A stretch of DNA of 64,000 bases, taken from IMG/VR virus record IMGVR_UViG_3300027749_000063, positions 1 to 64,000 of that record. One strand, 5' to 3'. The stretch is from a virus. Below are positions 5,881-14,185 of this stretch, one piece after another. Below the pieces are notes generated by a model. That model saw only the letters and a program-made list of their open reading frames with translations. It was not told the origin of the DNA and searched no databases. The stretch's first letter is position 1. Each line of letters begins with the position of its first letter. Both the position numbers and the translations under genes were made by a program.

Positions 5881-6191
5881 CTTTCTGTTCCATAGTCTAT
5901 GTATCTACCATCAGGGTAAATCTCATAGTAATGCTCTACCTCACCCTTAGAGATAAGATAGATTTGGTCACAAGTCTTAGTACGTACAGTAAGTAACAAC
6001 TTACTATCAAGGTTAATCACACAATTCTTGATGTGATTAACACTCGCCAGTATGTTCTTACATACAGTACTATCGTCAGCAGTGATAGCACCAAAGGATT
6101 TAACTACGTTAATCTTTGGCTTAGTTGTCCTGCTTACTTGACCAGAAAGGGAAGCACACAACAGGAAGGATAGGAAGAAGAAGTATTTCAT
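5868..6191 (-). CDS. small secreted protein, 107 aa
   Basis: Clear Sec signal peptide: MKYFFFLSFLLCASLSGQ, a hydrophobic core with a small-residue cleavage region. The mature part of about 88 residues has three Cys and a beta-rich C-terminal half (LLLTVRTKTCDQIYLISKG), of unknown family. It is expected in the periplasm or at the cell surface. The ATG follows a CTCTTCTCT motif at five bases. It ends with TAG inside the terminator stem. Confidence 0.7.
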   Translation of the reverse strand: MKYFFFLSFLLCASLSGQVSRTTKPKINVVKSFGAITADDSTVCKNILASVNHIKNCVINLDSKLLLTVRTKTCDQIYLISKGEVEHYYEIYPDGRYIDYGTERDAQ

Positions 6192-6196
6192 AATAA

Positions 6197-6229
6197 AGAG
6201 AAGAGAAAAAGATAACCGAAGTTATCTTT
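6197..6229 (-). terminator. terminator plus CTCTTCTCT motif, copy 6
   Basis: Hairpin AAAGATAAC - UUCG tetraloop - GTTATCTTT (6208-6229) overlapping the motif TTTTTCTCTTCTCT (6197-6210). The very stable C(UUCG)G loop supports a true terminator. It separates the 6237-6461 and 5868-6191 genes. Confidence 0.75.
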
Positions 6230-6236
6230 ATTGTCA

Positions 6237-6461
6237 TTAGAAGCATCTTACTTGTTTGATTGAGATGTTCTTCATTTCATAGTACCATGATAACAACACC
6301 ACTCCAAATAGTCCTGCACATGCTACCACGAAGGCAGCAACCACAGTCTCTTCCTTCTCCAAGTATTGTACATCAAACATCATCACAACTACAATCATCA
6401 TGATTCCAACCAGAGACAACTTCTGCTGTCTCTTGTATTTTTTTACAAGTGTATCCATCAT
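6237..6461 (-). CDS. two-helix membrane protein, 74 aa
   Basis: Two hydrophobic segments (about residues 16-31 and 39-60) with a basic N-terminus (VKKYKRQQK) and a basic C-terminus, so both ends likely face the cytoplasm. Family unknown. Two adjacent Met codons are possible starts; the motif CTCTTCTCT (6464-6472) lies two bases from the first. Confidence 0.6.
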   Translation of the reverse strand: MMDTLVKKYKRQQKLSLVGIMMIVVVMMFDVQYLEKEETVVAAFVVACAGLFGVVLLSWYYEMKNISIKQVRCF

Positions 6462-6463
6462 CT

Positions 6464-6472
6464 AGAGAAGAG
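6464..6472 (-). promoter_or_regulatory. CTCTTCTCT motif, copy 7
   Basis: The core motif lies directly upstream of the 6237-6461 gene. Unlike most copies it is not preceded by a U-run. Confidence 0.4.
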
Positions 6473-6694
6473 GATACCCATAGGCAATCTTAGTAGGGGG
6501 TACCCTCAGCTTGTTTTTTAGGGTAGGGGGGAGCAATTATGTATCCCCCACCCTCTTATAACCATAAAGAAAAGTAGGGGTCTAAAAATTTTGGGTAAAA
6601 ATTTTGGGAGGAAAATCTGTTTCAGACTTACCTTTGGTTTATGTATATAAGTAATGAATTAGAGGAAACAGCTACCTGTAAGGTTTTGGTTAGT
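6473..6694. other. non-coding region with hairpin and tandem repeat
   Basis: No gene is seen. The region holds a GC-rich inverted repeat (AGGGTAGGGGG / CCCCCACCCT, near 6519-6553), and a 13-bp perfect tandem duplication TAAAAATTTTGGG (6583-6595 and 6596-6608). It lies between the KilA-N gene and the small early genes downstream of it, so it may carry the terminator of the former and control signals of the latter. Confidence 0.4.
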
Positions 6695-7381
6695 TTAATA
6701 GGTTCTAATTAGTTTAAGAATTGCTTCTTCTGTTTCTACCCAACTATGTTCTATTGCTTTGGTTACTGTATTTTCTATTTCAGAGATTAATCTAAGTTCT
6801 TTAGCCGAGGCTAAGTTACGCATTCCTTGGATGTGTTCTCCAAATACTCGTAAATTAATCTCTCTAGCGTACTTAGGGTAATCTGGTTTTTCTAAAACTC
6901 TAGATATTGCTCCGTTCATAGGTTTGAACTTATCTCCTGCTTCCATCCTATCAAAGATTAAACTATCAGTCAACCAAATAACAACCTTAGCATATAACAT
7001 AGGATTAAGTTCCATAGCAATTAGAGTCCAGATGTAAGAATCGCATACTACGTTTCTATTTTCTCCTCTTCCTGTGGTCTTCCAAACACCTAGTTTTTTT
7101 AAGTAGTTTATAAGTCCTTGACTTTCAATCATTTCGGTAAAAACGTGAAAAGACGTTTTTATGAGATCCCTCTCATTGAGTAGGTGATATACTTTCTCTT
7201 GGGTAAATCTGAATTGTAATATATCATTAACTCTTCTTTCATTCCAGCCATGCATCCACCTAGCTTTCTCATAGGCTTGTTGAAGGTCTGTTACAGACAT
7301 AAATCCATTTTTTGTTTCTTGTCTTACCTTAATCCCAAACACTTCCCTGTCTGTAGATTGCATTGTTACATTTGTTTTCAT
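6695..7381 (-). CDS. KilA-N domain protein, 228 aa
   Basis: The protein matches phage KilA-N proteins of Bacteroidota: an N-terminal segment with VTDLQQAYEKAR and GWNERRVNDIL, followed by the characteristic run VCDSYIWTLIAMELNPMLYA and VVIWLTDSLI (about residues 112-146). KilA-N domains bind DNA and occur in phage antirepressors and regulators. The C-terminal half is helical. The gene starts at a divergent control region opposite the late genes, the usual place for a switch regulator. A weak host-type -7 box (TATATTTG on the minus strand, 7395-7402) lies 14 bases upstream of the start codon without a matching -33 element. Confidence 0.8.
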   Translation of the reverse strand: MKTNVTMQSTDREVFGIKVRQETKNGFMSVTDLQQAYEKARWMHGWNERRVNDILQFRFTQEKVYHLLNERDLIKTSFHVFTEMIESQGLINYLKKLGVWKTTGRGENRNVVCDSYIWTLIAMELNPMLYAKVVIWLTDSLIFDRMEAGDKFKPMNGAISRVLEKPDYPKYAREINLRVFGEHIQGMRNLASAKELRLISEIENTVTKAIEHSWVETEEAILKLIRTY

Positions 7382-7451
7382 AAGTTTATAAATACAAATA
7401 TATAAAGAAATTACTTTAGTTTATATTAGTTTATATTAATTTATACTTCTC

Positions 7452-7481
7452 TTGACTTAATTTCTAGATTCTCTACATTTG
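7452..7481 (+). promoter_or_regulatory. host-type promoter of the rightward genes
   Basis: TTG (7452-7454), 19-nt spacer, TACATTTG (7474-7481): a full match to the Bacteroidota pattern. It would start transcription near 7488, upstream of the leader and the 7636 gene. Confidence 0.7.
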
Positions 7482-7547
7482 TAAACGAGGAAGATCAGTG
7501 TTTGTGGAGTTACGATTTCTTTGTGACTAATTTCTTAGCCATTTTTT

Positions 7548-7610
7548 GGAGGGTAATTAGGTAGGGATCAGATCTTTCTCCTTCATTACCCTGCCTAAGC
7601 CCTCTTTTTT
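7548..7610 (+). terminator. leader terminator with alternative pairings
   Basis: GAGGG...CCCTC followed by six T (7605-7610) makes an intrinsic terminator before the first late gene. Inside it, TTAGGTAGGG (7557-7566) can pair with CCCTGCCTAA (7589-7598), while AGGGTAAT (7550-7557) can pair with ATTACCCT (7585-7592). The two pairings exclude each other, so this may be an attenuator. Confidence 0.5.
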
Positions 7611-7635
7611 ATTTTATGATATCTTAAAATACTTT

Positions 7636-8013
7636 ATGATACGTGATAACTTCTTTCTAACCCCTGGCTACTCTCAAGATTTAATAGAAGCTATTATTAA
7701 AGGCTTCTCAGAGAAGACTTATGTTTGTCCTCATGATTGGCAACAGCTTTATCAATTTAAAGAAAGGTTAGGAGTAGTCATTAGGCGAGAAAATGAGAAG
7801 TGGTTTATGCTTCTTAGAGGAGGAGATAACTATGGAGGAGAATTTGAAACTCAAGTTATCGAAAGTAAAGCGATTCCGTGTTCTAAGCCTAGATTTGAGT
7901 TCCCCTACCAGAGACAAGGATTCTTAAGATACGAAGGACAAGTACAAACAGGCCACTATCTAGAGAACGGCTATATCCTAACAGAAGAAAATCAATACAT
8001 TGTTTTTGAATAA
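7636..8013 (+). CDS. hypothetical protein, 125 aa
   Basis: First gene of the rightward block, directly before the tail fibre gene. Family unknown. It looks like a compact alpha+beta protein with aromatic and Gly-rich strands (KWFMLLRGGDNYGGEFE) and no targeting signal. The leader between it and the fibre gene consists of a repeated AAATTAATTA unit. A fibre-assembly or tail-related role is a guess from position. Confidence 0.65.
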   Translation: MIRDNFFLTPGYSQDLIEAIIKGFSEKTYVCPHDWQQLYQFKERLGVVIRRENEKWFMLLRGGDNYGGEFETQVIESKAIPCSKPRFEFPYQRQGFLRYEGQVQTGHYLENGYILTEENQYIVFE

Positions 8014-8036
8014 AATTAATTAAAATTAATTAAACT

Positions 8037-11000
8037 ATGAACTTTAAAGTATCCCAACTTAAATCCCTAACAGCAGGGCAAGTAGCAGTAGACGATTTGA
8101 TCTACGTTATAGACAGTAATCCTACAGATGGTTCTGTTAAATCTAAAAAAGTCACAGTAGGCGACTTAATTGATTCAAGGATCTACGGAATCAGTTCTAG
8201 TCAATTCGTTTTAATAACGGGTTACTATGCAGATCCTTCTTGGATCAGTTCGTTAGATTGGTCTAAGATAACAAACGCTCCTTCTTTCGTCACTTCTCTG
8301 TCAGCTTTAACAGACGTACAACTCTCAACTCCTCTTGTAGGACAAGCTTTAGTTTATAATGGAACTAAGTGGGTAAACCAAGGAATAGGAGAACTAGATA
8401 CTTTAAATTCGGTAACAACCAGAGGAAACACTACAACTAACTCTATTACTGTAGGTGGGTTGACAGTTGCTACCAGTCTAATCTACACAGACACTGTTAA
8501 TAGCAGGGTTGGTATAGGAACTACTAGTCCTTTATTTAAAGTAGACATATCAAATAGAGTAATGTTGGGGCAATACCCAGCCTCTGCAACCTATGGTGCA
8601 GTTTATTTGGGAAACATTACTCCTTCAAATACAAACTATAGTTTAACATCAAATAGTGTAGATACATACCTAAATGGAACAAGCAATATAAACTTTTCCA
8701 TAAACGATGTACTCAAGTTAAAATTAGCCTCTACAGGAAACTTTCTTATAGGAACCACAACTGACTCTGGTTACAAGTTAGATGTAAATGGTACAATCAG
8801 AAGTTCAGGAACAAACGGACTTATACTTTATGATGGAACGTATGGTGCAAAAGTTTCTATGTCTAGTTACATTTTTACCATAGAAAAAGAAGGAACTTAC
8901 GGTATATCAACGTATTTATTTAAATATAATGACGGAACTACTGCTCTATCTTTAACTGGCAACACTACTATTCTTGGAATAGGGGGCAGTGATGATGCTG
9001 TAATGCTATCTAGAAACGTATATGCAAGAGCCGATGCTGCATTTGGGTTTACTACTTACGGATCAACTACTAAGTACAAAGCAATACAAGCGATATTTAC
9101 AGACAACAGTACTAGTGGTGTAGCGTTCAACTATAAAACAGGAGGTACAGATACAGAGGCAATGAGAATTGCTTCTTCTGGAAACATAATAGTATCCAAA
9201 ACTGTAAAATCAATCTATGATAATTATTCTGACTTAGGAACAAGTGCTGAAAGATTTGCTAACTTATATTCTTTGACAGGTAGATTTACAAACGTTAGTA
9301 CAAATAATCTAGGACCTAATGGTGCAGCAACTTGGATAACTATTAGTTCAAGTGTATTTGCATTGGTTGGAGGACAATTAAACGTCAAGGGTTCAGGTTC
9401 CACATCTGCGACTACTTCTTTGTTAGTACAAAATAGTTCATCAACTCCATCTCTTACCGTATTAGACAATGGACTTGTAAGTGCAGGTACTGCTACTTCA
9501 GGAGTATTAATGAATAATAATGGAGGTTATCCTTCAATAGGATTCTGGGAAAGTATTGCAAGATGGACTATACAAAGACAAGGTAGTGATCATCTAGATT
9601 TTATAGCTGCTACTAATGGATATGCAAAAATATCTTTTGTTCCTAGCAACACTACAGGAGGAGTAGGAATAGGGAATGATCTTTACCAGTCGGCAGGTGT
9701 TTTAAAACCTGCTTCTGCTATTCTTTCCCTTTATGCGGAGTCACAAGGATTTTTACAACCAAGACTTTCTACTAGTCAAAAAAATTCTATAGCTACCCCT
9801 GCAACTGGTCTTCAAGTCTATGACTCTACATTAAATAAAAATAACTTATACAACGGAACTCTTTGGCAGAACATAGCAACAGAGACTTGGGTAGCAGCAC
9901 AAGGATACTTAACTACTGCTCCTACACTTGCTAGTGTAACTACAGCAGGGAACACCACCACCAATGCGATTACTGTAGGTGGAGTTACTAGTACTGGAAA
10001 CATAGATGTTGGAGGCAATTTTGTTGGAAACGGCACATCGCAGTACGTTCATTTTACTGGGGGTAGTGGTGAGTTTAGATTTAAAAATGGTTCTGGTGGT
10101 GGATGGTATTATACTTGGTGTCAAAATGGTTCTTTTGGAACAGAAGAAAAAATGCGATTGTCAACAAACAACAACTTGTTGATAGGCACTACTACCGATG
10201 CAGGATATAAGTTAGATGTTAATGGGACAGGAAGGTTTAGTAGTTCAATTACAGGTACTGTTTTAAAAATAGATGGTACTGGTGCTGCGACAGGTTTTGA
10301 GATTAATTCTCAACTTGACAGTGATCTGAGACCGTCTTATATGGTTTTTTCAAGAGGAGGTACACAAAAATATATAATTGGTCACAGTTATGGTAGAAGT
10401 GGGTTTTTTATATCAAATGGAAATGACACAGTCACTTATCTTAATATAAATTCAACCGGCAATGTTCTTGTAGGAACTACTATAGACAGTAATGCAAAAT
10501 TTGTAGTAGCAGGTTCAACAACTGCGGCTTCACTTATTGCAAGAGGAGTATACTTCAACAATACACTTGTAGCAGCAGCAAATAATGACGTATTAGTAGG
10601 ACTAGACATCAATCCTACATATACGTTAGGTTCATTTTCAGGAACACAGAGACATGGGGTAAGAATACAGAACTCTAGACTTTATATTACAGGTAGTTAT
10701 TCTGCTGCATCTAGTGAGGCTATTAACCCACAGTCTCTGGTCCATATTGATGCTACAATAAATGGATTAGCGGGTACTAGAGCTATTGCTGTAAGAATCA
10801 ATCCAACAATAAATATGAGTGATGCAGTTAGTCAAACTTTTGTTGCATTAGAAGTAGCTCCTACTTTTACGAACAATGCAAATAATTCTACTGCTTTAGC
10901 AATAAATAGTATTGGTCCAAACTACTTAGCTGGAGTAAATACTTTTGGTTATATTACAAATTGGCCTTTAACAGGAGGAACTTCTACATATCACTATATA

Positions 11001-12326
11001 GGAGCACCAAATGGTCAAGGATTTAGAGTACAAATAAACTCAAACATTGCAGGTTATTCTTATGAGTTTGATGGATCAGGTATTCCAACTTATACTCTTA
11101 GGAATAATAACATTGATGCACTAAAAGTTTACAGTACAGGAAATGTTGGCATTAATACAACCACAGACGCAGGATACAAACTAGATGTAAATGGTAGTGC
11201 AAGGTTTGGGGACTTAGGCAATGTGTATTACATGACATTAACAAGTGGAGGTGCAGATGGAGGTATATTGAGAGTTGGTGGGGCAAGTTATGGTTATGCT
11301 GAACTTAAGTCTTATGGGTTAACTCTTAATGGAGGACATTCTCTTTCTGGTACAGGTGGTGTCCCACAATTTGCTTTAACAAGTCAAGTATCTCCAAGTG
11401 CAGCGCAAAGTAACGCAGCTATTAAGTTTGTTGCAGATAATCCTGGCTCAGGCGGAGGTATTTGGGGAGCATACTCAACAGCACTTGCTTTTAACTTTTT
11501 GAAGAAAGAAACTGGAGGAACTTATACCTCCATACTTGCAATGAATGGAGGGACCAACTTTGTTGGTATAGGAACAACAACACCTGTCTCTAAATTAAAT
11601 GTATATGGTGGAGATATTATCTCCTCTAGTTCTACAGCAAACAGAACAACTAAGTTAAATGATACAGGACTTTACTTAAGTCGTACAAGTGATGGAACTT
11701 ATCCTAATTCAATTACTGCCGATGGTAGTATGTTTTACGATGCTCGTGGTAATCATATAATAAGAACTGATACAGTTACTATTTTTGAGTTGTCAAATGC
11801 TTATCAAAACGTAACAATTGGTTCTACCTCAATTTCGGGTGCACGATTAGTTGTTAGGGGATCTGGTTCTACTTCAGCTACAAGTTCATTGTTGGTGCAG
11901 AATAGTTCGGGGACAGAGTTATTTAAAGTTTCTGATAATCAAGTTACTTCTTTTAGAAATGGTCTTGTTCAAATAGGTGACGCAACGGGAGGAGGTCAGT
12001 CAGCACAAGCATATAAAGTTGACTTTGCCACGGGTTGGGGTTATGGGATTTCAAATCTAACAATGTCTGAATTTTATTTTGAAGTTAGAGCAACGGGTCA
12101 ATCAATTTTTGGTTCAGGTAATAATTCATACATAACGCTATCTCCGTCAGCAAAAGTTCAGATTGATTCTACAACTCAAGGATTCCTTGCTCCAAGAATG
12201 ACGACTGCTCAGATTAATGCTATTACGTCTCCAGCAGAAGGATTACAAGTTTATAATACAGACTTACACGTTATATGTTTTTATGATGGTACAGGTTGGA
12301 AAAGAGTTGTCCATCTTGCTATGTAA
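8037..12326 (+). CDS. tail fibre / receptor-binding protein, 1429 aa
   Basis: A very long Gly/Ser/Thr/Asn-rich protein built of beta-strand modules, as in trimeric phage fibres. Repeated units are visible: GYKLDVNGT-type motifs at least three times, SGSTSAT-SLLVQNSS twice, GNTTTN-ITVGG twice, and QGFL-PR...GLQVY modules at about residues 571 and 1381. The last module ends with YDGTGWKRV, a common C-terminal end of fibre and adhesin proteins in Bacteroidota phages. No endosialidase-type chaperone and no enzyme motif are seen. The N-terminal 60 residues (VDDLIYVIDSNPTDGSVK) probably attach to the tail. Likely virion surface, host recognition. Confidence 0.85.
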   Translation: MNFKVSQLKSLTAGQVAVDDLIYVIDSNPTDGSVKSKKVTVGDLIDSRIYGISSSQFVLITGYYADPSWISSLDWSKITNAPSFVTSLSALTDVQLSTPLVGQALVYNGTKWVNQGIGELDTLNSVTTRGNTTTNSITVGGLTVATSLIYTDTVNSRVGIGTTSPLFKVDISNRVMLGQYPASATYGAVYLGNITPSNTNYSLTSNSVDTYLNGTSNINFSINDVLKLKLASTGNFLIGTTTDSGYKLDVNGTIRSSGTNGLILYDGTYGAKVSMSSYIFTIEKEGTYGISTYLFKYNDGTTALSLTGNTTILGIGGSDDAVMLSRNVYARADAAFGFTTYGSTTKYKAIQAIFTDNSTSGVAFNYKTGGTDTEAMRIASSGNIIVSKTVKSIYDNYSDLGTSAERFANLYSLTGRFTNVSTNNLGPNGAATWITISSSVFALVGGQLNVKGSGSTSATTSLLVQNSSSTPSLTVLDNGLVSAGTATSGVLMNNNGGYPSIGFWESIARWTIQRQGSDHLDFIAATNGYAKISFVPSNTTGGVGIGNDLYQSAGVLKPASAILSLYAESQGFLQPRLSTSQKNSIATPATGLQVYDSTLNKNNLYNGTLWQNIATETWVAAQGYLTTAPTLASVTTAGNTTTNAITVGGVTSTGNIDVGGNFVGNGTSQYVHFTGGSGEFRFKNGSGGGWYYTWCQNGSFGTEEKMRLSTNNNLLIGTTTDAGYKLDVNGTGRFSSSITGTVLKIDGTGAATGFEINSQLDSDLRPSYMVFSRGGTQKYIIGHSYGRSGFFISNGNDTVTYLNINSTGNVLVGTTIDSNAKFVVAGSTTAASLIARGVYFNNTLVAAANNDVLVGLDINPTYTLGSFSGTQRHGVRIQNSRLYITGSYSAASSEAINPQSLVHIDATINGLAGTRAIAVRINPTINMSDAVSQTFVALEVAPTFTNNANNSTALAINSIGPNYLAGVNTFGYITNWPLTGGTSTYHYIGAPNGQGFRVQINSNIAGYSYEFDGSGIPTYTLRNNNIDALKVYSTGNVGINTTTDAGYKLDVNGSARFGDLGNVYYMTLTSGGADGGILRVGGASYGYAELKSYGLTLNGGHSLSGTGGVPQFALTSQVSPSAAQSNAAIKFVADNPGSGGGIWGAYSTALAFNFLKKETGGTYTSILAMNGGTNFVGIGTTTPVSKLNVYGGDIISSSSTANRTTKLNDTGLYLSRTSDGTYPNSITADGSMFYDARGNHIIRTDTVTIFELSNAYQNVTIGSTSISGARLVVRGSGSTSATSSLLVQNSSGTELFKVSDNQVTSFRNGLVQIGDATGGGQSAQAYKVDFATGWGYGISNLTMSEFYFEVRATGQSIFGSGNNSYITLSPSAKVQIDSTTQGFLAPRMTTAQINAITSPAEGLQVYNTDLHVICFYDGTGWKRVVHLAM

Positions 12327-12338
12327 TAGGCATCTCTC

Positions 12339-12368
12339 TTGACATTTTAATCTATTAAATTATCTTTG
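12339..12368 (+). promoter_or_regulatory. host-type promoter
   Basis: TTG (12339-12341), 19-nt spacer, TATCTTTG (12361-12368), 29 bases upstream of the next ATG. Confidence 0.75.
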
Positions 12369-12397
12369 CAACGTATACAAAAAATTAAATAATAAAC

Positions 12398-12685
12398 ATG
12401 GCAACAAAAATTAAATCCGTTAACGTACCTGGTAAAGGTGCTGGCGAGTACTTGGACTTAACAGTTCTTTCTTTTTCTCTTTTCCCTAGCAGCATCTCTT
12501 TGTACTGGGCTATTAAAGCTGAATCTATCTCTACTGACACTGAAGGAGTTGAAGTAGTAAGCGTAGGTGCCACTTTGACAGAAGGTAACTTAAGCGTTCC
12601 TGAAGCAATTGTATCCACTTGGGGTACTGATGATTCAGTAATTGCTGATTGGGCTATCGAAGAATTGGGCTTAGAAAAAGCTTAA
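12398..12685 (+). CDS. hypothetical small virion-region protein, 95 aa
   Basis: A beta-rich acidic protein without signal peptide, starting MATKIKSVNVPGKGAGEYLD. Its own host-type promoter and short monocistronic layout suggest strong late expression. Position after the fibre gene suggests a fibre- or tail-associated protein. The family is unknown to me. Confidence 0.7.
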   Translation: MATKIKSVNVPGKGAGEYLDLTVLSFSLFPSSISLYWAIKAESISTDTEGVEVVSVGATLTEGNLSVPEAIVSTWGTDDSVIADWAIEELGLEKA

Positions 12686-12697
12686 TTGTTTAGACAA

Positions 12698-12731
12698 TTT
12701 GTCATTATCTCAGCAAAAGGAATTATATTTG
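12698..12731 (+). promoter_or_regulatory. probable host-type promoter
   Basis: TATATTTG (12724-12731) is a perfect -7 box 23 bases before the next ATG. The nearest TTTG lies 22 nt upstream, three more than the usual spacer, so the -33 assignment is weak. Confidence 0.5.
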
Positions 12732-12754
12732 CATAAACCAACTAAAATAATATT

Positions 12755-13048
12755 ATGGCAACTAAGTTAACCGAACAAGAAATCGAAGCTATCAAAGGCT
12801 TCCAACAGAAAACCCAGAACGTGATTATGGATTTGGGCAAAATCGAACTTCAAATGGCTGATCTTGAGTCTGTAAAAGCTCAAGTAAAAGACGTTATGAA
12901 AGAAGTAAGCAAAGAACAAACAGAGTTCTTCAAGAACATTGAAGAGACCTATGGTAAAGGTCAAATTAACTTGGAGACTTATGAGCACATTGCTACAGAA
13001 GTTGAAGACCCTACTGTCTACCAAATGGGAGACGATGAAGTACTTTAA
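12755..13048 (+). CDS. coiled-coil protein, 97 aa
   Basis: Starts MATKLTEQEIEAIKGFQQ and shows a long amphipathic helix with heptad spacing (about residues 8-65), followed by a short acidic tail. Similar short coiled-coil proteins are common in crAss-like and other Bacteroidota phages near fibre or lysis genes, but the role is not known. It has its own promoter and a strong terminator, so it is a single-gene unit. Confidence 0.75.
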   Translation: MATKLTEQEIEAIKGFQQKTQNVIMDLGKIELQMADLESVKAQVKDVMKEVSKEQTEFFKNIEETYGKGQINLETYEHIATEVEDPTVYQMGDDEVL

Positions 13049-13091
13049 TTAGTATTACAAAGTATTACAAAGTATTAAGTAATTTATTGAG

Positions 13092-13118
13092 ACCCTCAGA
13101 GAAATCTGGGGGTTTTTT
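13092..13118 (+). terminator. intrinsic terminator
   Basis: ACCCTCAGA - GAAA - TCTGGGGGT, nine pairs with one G-U, followed by six T. It closes the fibre-associated units before the lysis genes. Confidence 0.9.
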
Positions 13119-13135
13119 GTTTTACAGTTAAGCAG

Positions 13136-13165
13136 TTGACTTATTTTTTTAAAGTTTTATCTTTG
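13136..13165 (+). promoter_or_regulatory. host-type promoter of the lysis genes
   Basis: TTG (13136-13138), 19-nt spacer, TATCTTTG (13158-13165), directly after the terminator and before the lysis block. Confidence 0.8.
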
Positions 13166-13217
13166 CCCATAACCAACCTTTTCTCGCCTCTACTATCTAT
13201 GAAAGTCCGAAGTCGCT

Positions 13218-13340
13218 TTGAACATTTTCTCAGATATCACTGTATTGGTGAGTTTAACTGTTTTTCTCACTGTCCTACTTTCTAAGTGGGTCATAGAAGA
13301 CATTATTAAATTCTTAAAGAATAAAAAAGGTAACATATGA
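13218..13340 (+). CDS. single-pass membrane micro-protein, about 40 aa
   Basis: In this frame a hydrophobic helix (ITVLVSLTVFLTVLLSKWV) is followed by a basic tail (KFLKNKKGNI). The stop TGA overlaps the ATG of the holin gene (ATGA), as in coupled lysis genes. There is no ATG; TTG at 13218 is the most upstream usable start, so the true start is open. It may act as a lysis accessory or antiholin. Confidence 0.45.
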   Translation: MNIFSDITVLVSLTVFLTVLLSKWVIEDIIKFLKNKKGNI

Positions 13341-13585
13341 AACTATTAAACTTTATTGGCGGACTCTTCAAAGATGAGAAGGGTGTTGTCTCCATGAAAC
13401 GATTGTGCGGATTAGCATGCACAGTTACACTATGCGCTACATTGTACGCTAACTCTTTTACAGAGTCTCACTTTGCTCCTTCTGTTCCTTTGGTGGATGC
13501 AGTTGCTTTGTTGGCTTTTGGTTGTCTTTCTTTGACAAGCGCAGAGAAAATTATGAAAAAACCTGGAGCTAGTTCTGAGGATTAA
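13337..13585 (+). CDS. holin-like protein, 82 aa
   Basis: Two hydrophobic segments (about residues 24-38 and 50-68) separated by a polar turn, with a charged N-terminus (GLFKDEKGVVSMKRL) and a basic/acidic tail. The pattern SMKRLCGLACTVTLC followed by VDAVALLAFGCLSLTSAEKI resembles small two-helix phage proteins of Bacteroidota annotated as holins. It lies directly before the endolysin gene, which supports a role in permeabilising the inner membrane at lysis. Confidence 0.7.
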   Translation: MKLLNFIGGLFKDEKGVVSMKRLCGLACTVTLCATLYANSFTESHFAPSVPLVDAVALLAFGCLSLTSAEKIMKKPGASSED

Positions 13586-13627
13586 TTTACTATAAACTAT
13601 AAACTATAAATTAAAATATAAAATACT

Positions 13628-14185
13628 ATGAGTTTTACTAGAGAACAAATCGAAGCAGCTGTTAAAGCTAAAGGGCACAAATACTTCGAGAACGGAGAAT
13701 TTAATATCAATGTAATTGGTATTCGTAATAGTGCTACAGGACAAAAAGTTACCAATGCATTTGATGATTGGATGACTTTGAGCTATAAAGAAGGCGGAGA
13801 ATGGAAGTTCCATATCTGGCCTTGTACCACAGATAACGGTGGTGGAACTGCTCGTGTTAAACCAGGACAATATCCAGGATCACATGGTGTAGGTCTTCAC
13901 CAAGGTAAATACAAGTGTCTTAAGCAGAAAGCTCCTCTTACTGTATTCCGTGACTATACTAAAGACGGAGTATACCAAGAAGATAAAACTGAGACTGGAG
14001 TATTTGGTATCAACATTCACAAAGCAGGAGTTGATAGTCAGCAAGTTGGCGACTGGTCACATGGTTGCCAGGTATTTAAAAAGATTGCTGATTTTGATAA
14101 ATTTCTTGCAATCTGCGAGAAAGGTGCTAAATTACAGGGAGATTCTTTTACCTACACTTTAATTAAATCAGAAGACATTAAATAA
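13628..14185 (+). CDS. endolysin, SHGC-type peptidoglycan hydrolase, 185 aa
   Basis: The central to C-terminal part carries a His (H131, in GINIHKAG) and a Ser-His-Gly-Cys motif (S144-C147, in GDWSHGCQVF). This is the layout of the L,D-transpeptidase (YkuD-like) catalytic site, used in several phages for peptide cleavage in peptidoglycan. The N-terminal helix (SFTREQIEAAVKAKG) resembles the start of many phage lysis enzymes of this group. No signal peptide is present, so export would depend on the holin just upstream. Cleavage specificity cannot be read from the sequence. Confidence 0.75.
   Translation: MSFTREQIEAAVKAKGHKYFENGEFNINVIGIRNSATGQKVTNAFDDWMTLSYKEGGEWKFHIWPCTTDNGGGTARVKPGQYPGSHGVGLHQGKYKCLKQKAPLTVFRDYTKDGVYQEDKTETGVFGINIHKAGVDSQQVGDWSHGCQVFKKIADFDKFLAICEKGAKLQGDSFTYTLIKSEDIK

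Noticed and set aside
5769-5996. Plus-strand ORF across the small RNA-like unit
   Set aside because: It runs against the transcription of a well-supported secreted protein gene and crosses two minus-strand terminators.
9224-10124. Minus-strand ORFs inside the tail fibre gene
   Set aside because: They mirror the Thr/Ser-rich repeats of the fibre gene and have no start context or conserved character.
13628-14185. M15 peptidase or amidase as the endolysin class
   Set aside because: The zinc motifs of those families (SxHxxGxAxD, or the amidase His/Cys set) are absent, while His plus SHGC fits the L,D-transpeptidase-like class.
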